Shown here piece after piece: positions 1-5,426 of a stretch of DNA of 5,426 nt. Made by a program: the position numbers and the translations under genes. Below the pieces are notes generated by a model. That model worked only from the letters and a program-made list of their open reading frames with translations, was not told the DNA's origin and made no database searches. Origin of the DNA: Chitinophagaceae bacterium (GTDB lineage: Bacteria > Bacteroidota > Bacteroidia > Chitinophagales > Chitinophagaceae); assembly GCA_019454915.1 (NCBI GenBank), contig JACFNM010000285.1:1-5426 (forward strand), given 5' to 3'. Every line of letters starts with the position of its first letter. Position 1 is the first letter of the stretch.

Positions 1-229
1 TCTTCCTAACGGAAAATTTTGAACTCACAATAAGGGTATTGGTCGGGTGCTTACTTTGTTCATGTAAAATTTGAAAGATAGGTCTGTCTGCAAAAAGTTG
101 AAAAAAGGCATTAAAGCTTATCACTTTCAAGAATGCCTGGCCATTGCTATCCTCTATGATGTACTCATAGTTGAAAAACTCTCCGGTTTCACCGGCCTTT
201 TTTCTGCAGTTTTTTTTACGGCTTTCCAT
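1..229 (-). CDS. Partial hypothetical protein, 3' end beyond left edge
   Basis: I do not recognise this product. Reading the minus strand from the ATG at 227-229 gives 76 codons without a stop, and the frame is still open at the left edge, so a scan requiring a stop inside the window would miss it. A TAA lies immediately upstream (230-232), which fixes this ATG as the first possible start. The bases before it are A-rich (AATAATAA) with no Shine-Dalgarno, as is common in Bacteroidota. The first 12 residues are strongly basic (RKKNCRKK). After that the composition looks like a folded protein: an acidic and aromatic stretch (EFFNYEYIIED), then alternating hydrophobic segments and HEQSKHPTNTLIVSSKF. 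No catalytic motif or membrane segment is visible. It points the same way as the fic gene, 235 bases downstream of it. An opposing plus-strand frame (71-265) starts with TTG and looks like a shadow. Whether it is a gene depends on sequence left of the window. Confidence 0.5.
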   Translation of the reverse strand, partial: MESRKKNCRKKAGETGEFFNYEYIIEDSNGQAFLKVISFNAFFQLFADRPIFQILHEQSKHPTNTLIVSSKFSVRK

Positions 230-464
230 TTATTATTGCTCGTTTTATCAGATATCTCAGCTTAACAGATTATGATACCTTTTTGATAGTTCTGAATTAT
301 TACAAAGGTGTGGAATTTATTGGTTGGGTTCTTCCTGACAGTCTGCCATCTGACACTATAAAAACAGCAAAAAAATAGGAGTAATAAATATATAGTATCG
401 TCAATCGAATAAGGCAAAGGGTTCCTTTAATGAAACAAAACAAATACTAAAAAGCAATCCTCCA
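230..464. other. AT-rich intergenic region downstream of fic
   Basis: No convincing gene, RNA or strong terminator is visible here. The stretch is clearly more AT-rich than the fic gene. It contains a weak 5-base-pair inverted repeat, AAAGG-gtt-CCTTT (416-428), just after the fic stop; without a T tract it is a poor terminator candidate. It also contains a possible Bacteroidota-type promoter on the minus strand (385-418). The longest plus-strand start here (ATG at 430) stops after six codons. Confidence 0.5.
385..418 (-). promoter_or_regulatory. Weak candidate Bacteroidota promoter for the left-edge frame
   Basis: On the minus strand a TTTG (plus-strand 415-418) is followed after 22 bases by TATATTTA (385-392). 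This matches 7 of 8 positions, counting the two free ones, of the Bacteroidota primary sigma factor consensus (-33 TTTG, -7 TAnnTTTG). The spacing is slightly longer than the usual 19-21 bases. Transcription would start near 378 and leave an untranslated leader of about 150 bases before the ATG at 229. In AT-rich DNA such a match can easily arise by chance. Confidence 0.2.
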
Positions 465-2015
465 TTATTTAGCCCCGATCATTTTCCCCTTCATTCTTTC
501 ATTGACCAATTGAGCAATAAAGGCGGAAAAAGCGCTTATATCCTGTTGGGTACTGGCCTGTTCCAACGCCTGCATATACTGCGTCCTGCTTTCCACGGGT
601 ATAACCGTCCAGGGGTAGCCGCCGGAAGCCAGCATTACGTTCATCAAAAAACGTCCCATTCTTCCATTGCCGTCCATGTACGGGTGGATGAATACGAAAA
701 TAAAATGTCCCAGGACAGCCCTTACAAAAGGTTCCTTTTCTTCTGCGAGTAATTCAAATAAAACAGGCATCGCATCCCGCATGGCATCTACGTTCAGGGG
801 TACATGCTTGGAGTTGCTGATATATACCTGGTGGTTACGGTAACCGGCTAAGTCGGCAGGTTTTAGCAACCCGGCAACAACGCTTGGGTCAAAGAGTTCC
901 CGGTACCATTTGGCATGATCTCCGTCTGCCTGCTGACCGGAGTTAGCCCCTTCCAGTATGGCGGCAATGGATTCTTTTACCTGCTGGAAAGCCTGGTAAT
1001 ACCCCCTTGCTGCCATCGCATCCCGCTGCTTACGATCTTCTACATTTTCGTTGCTGTTCCACGCCCCGCTGCTTACTTTGGCGATCAGTTCCGGGGTTAC
1101 TTTATAGCGTTCTATGGACAGGGAATGATACGCATCCGTTACATAAATATCATCCACCTCTTTCAGATAGGCTTCATGGTTATCCGGTATGCCCGGAGCC
1201 TTCGGAAAAGACCTGGTGATGACTTCCCGCATCTGGAACCACATCAGCCGGATACGGTTCGCATAAGGCGACCATTCACGGGGAGAAAGCGCCAGCGGCA
1301 ATTTGGTGGCAAAAGGATCTTCTTCCCGCACATCGTAACCCGCCTGCTTTACCGTTTCCACGATTTGGTCAGCAATCCTGTGCCGCCCGATGTTCCTGAA
1401 TGCACCCGCCAACCGGCCGGCGATAGCGCTATGGCCGTTTTCCAGCAGTATGGGTAAAACCTCTGAAGCATCCCTTATCATCGACAAGGCTGCCCTCGCA
1501 TCAATAGCATTGCCGGTGTAAATACCGGGGGAGCAATACACCAATGCAGCCTGCAGGCGGTACATCCTGATACCCTGTTCCACTACTGTTTGATCCGCAG
1601 GCGGGATACTTGTTTTCAGGTTAAACAATGAGGTCTGGTAGGACAGGTGGGTTGGCTTGTTATTTGCCTGGGGTGAGCGCACCGTTAATTGCAGGGGCAC
1701 CGTGCGGTTCCCGGCATGGATAAGCAGGGATTGATCGGCAGACAAGCACCAGTCGTCCCCGTATTTCTGTTGCAGGAATTTTGCACAAAAATTCCAATAA
1801 GCGCTGTACCAGGAAGTGGTGTCCCCATCTTTTTCGGCCGGGTCAGCACCGATATACCAGCCTTTGGTTACCTCTTTGAGAAAACCGTTTTTCAGCAATA
1901 TTTCCCGGTAGGCCCGGTTGGGTATTTCGCTTGTATGAATGCCAATATTTCCGGCATCCTGCAAGGTTTTAAGCGCCTTCAACGCCTCAATAAATCTTTC
2001 TTTCGGTGTCGCCAT
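465..2015 (-). CDS. Fic family protein with N-terminal AbiEi-like winged-helix region
   Basis: The predicted product of 516 residues is a Fic-domain protein. Fic enzymes usually transfer AMP from ATP to a hydroxyl side chain of a target protein; the target here is unknown. The signature HPYMDGNGRMGR (residues 444-455, bases 651-686) keeps catalytic His444, Mg-binding Asp448, the phosphate-binding GNG loop and both arginines; Tyr replaces the usual Phe. Residues about 392-408 (YRNHQVYISNSKHVPLN) fit the target-docking flap. SLSIER (298-303) sits where class II Fic proteins carry the inhibitory S/T-x3-E-G/N motif, but Arg replaces Gly/Asn. Residues about 4-56 look like a winged helix (EILLKNGFLKEVTKGWY), and the stretch to about 235 resembles AbiEi-type antitoxins; this assignment is by eye. 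No signal peptide or membrane segment is seen, so it is probably cytoplasmic. I chose the ATG at 2013-2015; the frame opens two codons earlier at a TTG (2021), which is less likely. No separate Fic antitoxin gene is adjacent. Confidence 0.92.
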   Translation of the reverse strand: MATPKERFIEALKALKTLQDAGNIGIHTSEIPNRAYREILLKNGFLKEVTKGWYIGADPAEKDGDTTSWYSAYWNFCAKFLQQKYGDDWCLSADQSLLIHAGNRTVPLQLTVRSPQANNKPTHLSYQTSLFNLKTSIPPADQTVVEQGIRMYRLQAALVYCSPGIYTGNAIDARAALSMIRDASEVLPILLENGHSAIAGRLAGAFRNIGRHRIADQIVETVKQAGYDVREEDPFATKLPLALSPREWSPYANRIRLMWFQMREVITRSFPKAPGIPDNHEAYLKEVDDIYVTDAYHSLSIERYKVTPELIAKVSSGAWNSNENVEDRKQRDAMAARGYYQAFQQVKESIAAILEGANSGQQADGDHAKWYRELFDPSVVAGLLKPADLAGYRNHQVYISNSKHVPLNVDAMRDAMPVLFELLAEEKEPFVRAVLGHFIFVFIHPYMDGNGRMGRFLMNVMLASGGYPWTVIPVESRTQYMQALEQASTQQDISAFSAFIAQLVNERMKGKMIGAK

Positions 2016-2238
2016 AACCAATAATTTAATTAATAATCAATGACCTAAATAAATCCCTCATTTTACAGGTGCTAAAATTAACAAATGTTGCCGTGGTAAA
2101 ATTAGCAAATACTGTTGTGATAAAATTAGTAAATCATGTTGTGTCGGGATTAGTAAATGTTGCAACAACGCCTTCGGGTAAAGCAGTAAAATTTTGCGAA
2201 CTGTACCGGTATTCAACAACTTTTGCAAAAATCGCTCT
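2016..2238. other. Intergenic region between mobC and fic
   Basis: This is the only sizeable gap between the three main genes and it holds four tandem 24-base repeats (2073-2168). Between the repeats and the mobC stop lie two short perfect palindromes, TACCGGTA (2204-2211) and TTTTGCAAAA (2221-2230). No GC-rich hairpin with a T tract is evident, so I do not call a terminator for mobC. The last 57 bases before the fic ATG are very AT-rich (TTGATTATTAATTAAATTA) with no Shine-Dalgarno. The fic promoter most likely lies in this region, but no good TAnnTTTG match is present; the closest is AACATTTG (minus strand, 2082-2089), inside the repeats. Confidence 0.6.
2073..2168. repeat. Four tandem 24-base direct repeats upstream of fic
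   Basis: Four units lie at 2073-2096, 2097-2120, 2121-2144 and 2145-2168. The core ATTA-(A/G)(C/T)-AAAT recurs at 2077, 2101, 2125 and 2149, an exact 24-base period. The first three units share TAAAATTA; the fourth has CGGGATTA and diverges at its end. The middle two also share TGTTGTG. The array begins 57 bases upstream of the fic ATG (2015). Such phased arrays usually bind a protein, as operators or iterons. Here the position favours an operator for fic, though that is inference. The 24-base period equals eight codons, which keeps a plus-strand frame open through it and explains a spurious coding signal. Confidence 0.8.
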
Positions 2239-4230
2239 TTACCCCTTCTTCACCACCAACCCCTTCCTCCCCGGATCATTCATCACTTCTTCCAACACCA
2301 CATCCACAATATCCTGAACGTCCTGTTTAATAAGCTGCTGAATGGCGCTTATGTCTTTTGGGGTTACACTGCGAACTATTGGTAATGGCAGGTAGCTTTC
2401 TTTTTCCCTTTTGATGGCAGCATGGTCATTGACAACACTCGAATGAAAGGTTTTCAGTTCAATCAGCTCGTCCGGGTTGTCCGCTACCAGTCCGACAAAT
2501 TCACCGGAAGACAAGCTGGAAATTGTGCTGGCAGGTACGGACGCTTCCAGTTGCTTCGACCTGGAAATAGATGTATCGCTGCTATTAATGGAAATGCTTT
2601 CCCGTTCCTGGAACGTTTTGGCAAAACGTTCGCTCAACAGCTTCGCTGTTTCACCGCTAACCTGCCCGGAAATCACATTTCCGGTAATATTAAAGATCAC
2701 TTCTGCCTCATCTTTGGAATACTTCAGCTTTAACTGGCTGTAATCCTGTAATGCAATAACAGTTATAATATTATTTGACCTTCCCGAACTGATCGTTTCC
2801 AAAACGCTTGTTGCCCTTATAAATGCAAATTCATCACATACCTGTGCGCACGGGTAACGTCCCCGCTGATTGATGATTTTATTTAGCCTATCCACATATA
2901 AAGACATAATTGGTGCAAGCGCTTCCTGGCTTTTGGGATCATTGCCCAGGCATAATATTTTAGGCTTTGCCGGATTATTAATGTCTAAAGAGAGATCATC
3001 ACCTGAAAGGATATAATAAAACTCCGGGGAGGAAATTCTTCCCAAAGGGATTTTAACCGATACCACCTGGTTACCCAGGGTTTCCATATCGCCGTCTTTA
3101 TACAACTGTATAAACGGGTTGATCAGGGTGGCAATTTCTGTTTCTGTATTGAGTACAGTAAACAGCTTTTCATACTCCACGTGAAGCAGTTCAATAGCAT
3201 GTGGCAACGTACAGTACATGCCATCCTGGTACTTGCGCAAAAACCAGATCACTGCCGCCAGGAGGTTGATTGGAGACTCGATGAAAAAATCGCCCTGGCG
3301 GTTCACCCAGGTTCGGTTCATGCTCAGCAGTAGTGATCTGCTTGATTCAATGGCGTGTGTCAGGTTTGATAATGTTGCCGGGTGAATAGGATTGCATTGG
3401 TGTGAAAGTTCGGGGTTGGCAAAGCTGATGGAATAAAAGGCGGCGCCCTCCGGATACTTATTCCGGTGCTTTAAGAAATGGTTATAGGTGAGTGTGCTTA
3501 GCTCCGGGAACTTATGATCAAACACAAATAGGGCCATTCCTTTTTCGATGATCTGCCGGATAAAATTCTCCACGATAAAATAACTCTTTCCGCTGCCCGG
3601 AGACCCCATAATTAAGACGCCTCTTCGAGCATTAACAAAATTAATCCAGCTATTCCTTGTTTTCGATTTCAGTTTATACCTTGCCGGCAAGTTGAGCGAA
3701 TAGGCATTGGTGATCAGCCTTTCTTCCTGCGGGAATGTCTCATTGCCTTTATTGAACACATCCGGCTTGAGCTTGTTTTTTATGATCCTGGTAAGTAAAC
3801 CGCCTCCGGTCAGCACCAGGATAAATCCTGTACCGGTAATGCTTATATAGGCAATGGCTATTGAAGTAACGGACATTGCCGTGATATACAGCATAAACCC
3901 GCTGCACAGGTATAATAACAGCCCGGTAATGAGGTAAGCAAAAGCTGTACGGTAATTCAGCGTTCCACTCTTTCTTCCCTTTACGCCCAAAACAGACAAT
4001 AGCAAAAAGCCCAGGGCGATCAACTTGGATTTCATGAAGCCGTTTAATAGCCCGGTATGACTGATATTTCTTAGTAACTGATCGGATATTTTGCTGGTCA
4101 ATTGCCATACTTCAAAAGCCGCATAGCAGTTATAATAACAGTGTATCAGCAACACTGCTATGGCAATCATCCGGGTCATGTCTATTACTTTCTTTAGTCC
4201 CTGTACGTTCTCTCCTGTATGCATAGCCAT
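2239..4230 (-). CDS. mobC: MobC/TraG-like conjugative coupling ATPase (VirD4 family)
   Basis: This 663-residue protein is a type IV coupling protein. It would sit in the inner membrane, bind the relaxosome and use ATP hydrolysis to deliver the relaxase-DNA complex to the secretion channel. The N-terminus has about four hydrophobic segments (roughly 20-40, 68-83, 94-117, 121-143), which is typical of the Bacteroidota MobC group. A cytoplasmic ATPase domain follows, with Walker A GSPGSGKS (209-216, bases 3583-3606), Walker B QVCDEF (463-468, bases 2827-2844; Asp466, Glu467) and a downstream VIALQDYSQL motif (491-500) with the conserved glutamine. Length and domain order look complete. It starts 17 bases after the relaxase stop, so the two are almost certainly co-transcribed. 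The ATG at 4230 is used; the ATG at 4224 is a real alternative, because AGG lies 7 bases before it and because M-x-TGEN is, from memory, the usual beginning of homologues. Confidence 0.93.
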   Translation of the reverse strand: MAMHTGENVQGLKKVIDMTRMIAIAVLLIHCYYNCYAAFEVWQLTSKISDQLLRNISHTGLLNGFMKSKLIALGFLLLSVLGVKGRKSGTLNYRTAFAYLITGLLLYLCSGFMLYITAMSVTSIAIAYISITGTGFILVLTGGGLLTRIIKNKLKPDVFNKGNETFPQEERLITNAYSLNLPARYKLKSKTRNSWINFVNARRGVLIMGSPGSGKSYFIVENFIRQIIEKGMALFVFDHKFPELSTLTYNHFLKHRNKYPEGAAFYSISFANPELSHQCNPIHPATLSNLTHAIESSRSLLLSMNRTWVNRQGDFFIESPINLLAAVIWFLRKYQDGMYCTLPHAIELLHVEYEKLFTVLNTETEIATLINPFIQLYKDGDMETLGNQVVSVKIPLGRISSPEFYYILSGDDLSLDINNPAKPKILCLGNDPKSQEALAPIMSLYVDRLNKIINQRGRYPCAQVCDEFAFIRATSVLETISSGRSNNIITVIALQDYSQLKLKYSKDEAEVIFNITGNVISGQVSGETAKLLSERFAKTFQERESISINSSDTSISRSKQLEASVPASTISSLSSGEFVGLVADNPDELIELKTFHSSVVNDHAAIKREKESYLPLPIVRSVTPKDISAIQQLIKQDVQDIVDVVLEEVMNDPGRKGLVVKKG

Positions 4231-4247
4231 ACCTGTACGTTTTTATG

Positions 4248-5426
4248 TTAAGGATGTAACTTTCTTTTTCTCTTTCTGCGGAGTTCCTCATTACGTAATT
4301 CGGGAGCCAGTGTACCGTATCCTTCGGTTTGAGTGAGCACGTTGATCGCATCTTTTAATACGGGCGTTGTAAGCGCTGTATCGGACTCCTGTTTTACAGC
4401 CGGAGTGAACTGTTTTTGTTCGTCTGCCTTTGTATGTGAAAGCCGTTGTACGGATTTCTGTTCCTGCTGTTGTACCTGCTCCTGCCGGCAACGTTCCTGT
4501 ACCTGGTTGGCGCTATAGGGCTTGCCCAGCTCACTGCCATTAAATACGCATTTGGTCTGGTGATCTACATAGGTCAATCCGTAAATAATACCTTTATCGT
4601 TCTGGCGAAGCACGAGCTGTATGCGTTCTTTCTGCAAAGCAGTTATAAGCTCCTGCAATGACTGTCCCGGTTTCCTGGCAAAAGAAAAATCAATGGCATT
4701 TTTTACACGTAGTTTATGTTGCTGTTTATCATTTTTGTTTTGATCAAATTTTTCCTGTAAAAATTTTAAAGTGGGCCTGTTATAAATCAGGCTTGCTTTG
4801 ATGGGGATACCGACCTTTTCTCCCTTGTCATTTAATATGCGATACATCAGCCCTTTGCTGTTATACAAACGCGAACCTTCCTTTCCCCTGTCGGCTACAA
4901 TATTATACTGTTTAAGAACGGCATTTAATTCAGGAAGTGAAGCGTATTTGTAAGTCGGTAAAATAGCGTCCAACACATTGGTTATGGCCCGGCGTGTATC
5001 TGATTTACCGTATTGTATTTTTTGCACATTTACCGGTTTAATAGCATACGCTTCTTTCAACTGGTGATCCTGCGCCCGCACCAGCTTAAATTCCTTTTCA
5101 ATTTCCTTCCTTGCTTTTTCTGACTGGTTACGACCAATGTTTTGCATTTTAATCCGCTTGCCATTACGCTGGATATTAGTAGTAACAATATGAATATGCG
5201 GGTGTCCTGCATCGTGGTGCTGGTACACCAGGTAAGGCTGGTTACCAAACCCGATTCTCTGCATATAAGTATCCGCAATCTGCTGTAATGTTTCCTTGTC
5301 CAGCTTTTCGGAAGGGTCGAAATTTAAAGAGATGTGGACTGCATTTAATTTGGTTCGCTCATTCAGTGATATCAGCTTTTGCAGCGTTCCGATTTTATCG
5401 GTAAACCCCAACTGGTCTGTATCCTT
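4248..5426 (-). CDS. mobB: Relaxase/mobilisation nuclease, MobB-like, 5' end beyond right edge
   Basis: This relaxase would nick one strand at the origin of transfer, stay covalently attached and lead the strand into the recipient. The frame has no stop up to the right edge: 392 residues are visible and the start lies outside. The TTG at 5409-5411 is an internal Leu codon, because VHISLNFDP follows after only about 24 residues, whereas family members have a longer N-terminal section that carries the nicking tyrosine. The metal-binding motif HHDAGHPHIHIV (bases 5184-5219), followed by TTN, is intact and typical of the Relaxase (PF03432) fold. After the nuclease domain comes a linker and a Gln-rich stretch around 4450-4510 (EQVQQQEQ). 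The protein ends in a strongly basic tail (RRKRKRKLHP), suited to DNA binding. It is followed by mobC after 17 bases. The origin of transfer and any small accessory Mob gene would be expected upstream, beyond the window. Confidence 0.92.
   Translation of the reverse strand, partial: KDTDQLGFTDKIGTLQKLISLNERTKLNAVHISLNFDPSEKLDKETLQQIADTYMQRIGFGNQPYLVYQHHDAGHPHIHIVTTNIQRNGKRIKMQNIGRNQSEKARKEIEKEFKLVRAQDHQLKEAYAIKPVNVQKIQYGKSDTRRAITNVLDAILPTYKYASLPELNAVLKQYNIVADRGKEGSRLYNSKGLMYRILNDKGEKVGIPIKASLIYNRPTLKFLQEKFDQNKNDKQQHKLRVKNAIDFSFARKPGQSLQELITALQKERIQLVLRQNDKGIIYGLTYVDHQTKCVFNGSELGKPYSANQVQERCRQEQVQQQEQKSVQRLSHTKADEQKQFTPAVKQESDTALTTPVLKDAINVLTQTEGYGTLAPELRNEELRRKRKRKLHP

Noticed and set aside
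183..203. CCGGT-ttc-ACCGG hairpin followed by a T run, resembling a plus-strand intrinsic terminator
   Set aside because: No plus-strand gene precedes it, the stem has only five base pairs, and it falls inside the probable minus-strand coding frame. It could matter if that frame proves false.
71..265. Plus-strand frame of 64 codons with a hydrophobic C-terminal half
   Set aside because: It starts with TTG, has no ribosome binding site, and its hydrophobic run comes from T-rich codons opposite the A-rich minus-strand frame, which looks more protein-like.
335..355. Short direct repeat CTGACA at 335-340 and 350-355
   Set aside because: Six bases in two copies is expected by chance and there is no integrase gene or other sign of an attachment site in the window.
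915..1457. Plus-strand frame of 180 codons inside fic
   Set aside because: It lies entirely within the clearly real minus-strand fic gene, and its composition shows no recognisable domain; a shadow frame.
2069..2317. Plus-strand frame of 82 codons across the 24-base repeats, giving an 8-residue repeating peptide
   Set aside because: It starts at GTG and overlaps the end of mobC on the other strand. The repeat period (24 bases) is a multiple of three, which keeps the frame open without coding selection.
3749..4108. Minus-strand frame of 119 codons overlapping the mobC N-terminal membrane region
   Set aside because: Fully inside mobC in another frame on the same strand; no motif and no independent start signal.
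4130..4351. Minus-strand frame of 73 codons bridging the end of the relaxase and the start of mobC
   Set aside because: Out-of-frame overlap with two well supported genes; the bridged gap is only 17 bases.

Overview
The window looks like part of a mobile genetic element from a Bacteroidota genome, probably near the Chitinophagaceae/Sphingobacteriales. This rests on the two transfer genes, whose sequences match the Bacteroidota MobB-type relaxase and MobC/TraG-type coupling protein, on the weak or absent Shine-Dalgarno sequences, and on AT-rich intergenic DNA. The placement is by recognition only; no search was run. All credible genes lie on the minus strand, so the order of reading is from the right edge to the left edge.

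Right to left: (1) a relaxase gene (4248-5426) whose 5' end lies beyond the right edge; (2) 17 bases later, a complete MobC/VirD4-like coupling ATPase gene (2239-4230); (3) a 223-base gap (2016-2238) with four tandem 24-base repeats (2073-2168); (4) a complete Fic-family gene (465-2015) whose product joins an N-terminal winged-helix/AbiEi-antitoxin-like half to a C-terminal Fic domain with an intact catalytic motif; (5) an AT-rich gap (230-464) with no clear gene; (6) an open frame starting at 229 and running off the left edge, product unrecognised.

The relaxase and coupling protein form the usual pair for conjugative mobilisation: the relaxase nicks and pilots the transferred strand, and the coupling ATPase delivers the relaxosome to the secretion channel. 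The Fic gene is probably accessory cargo placed behind the transfer genes. It has its own repeat-rich upstream region, is visibly richer in G+C than the flanking intergenic DNA, and may act as a toxin-like or regulatory AMP-transferase.

The point most worth following up is the combination of the AbiEi-like/Fic fusion, its altered inhibitory motif (S-x3-E-R instead of S-x3-E-G/N), and the strictly phased 24-base repeats in its upstream region, which could be its own operator. That last link is inference.
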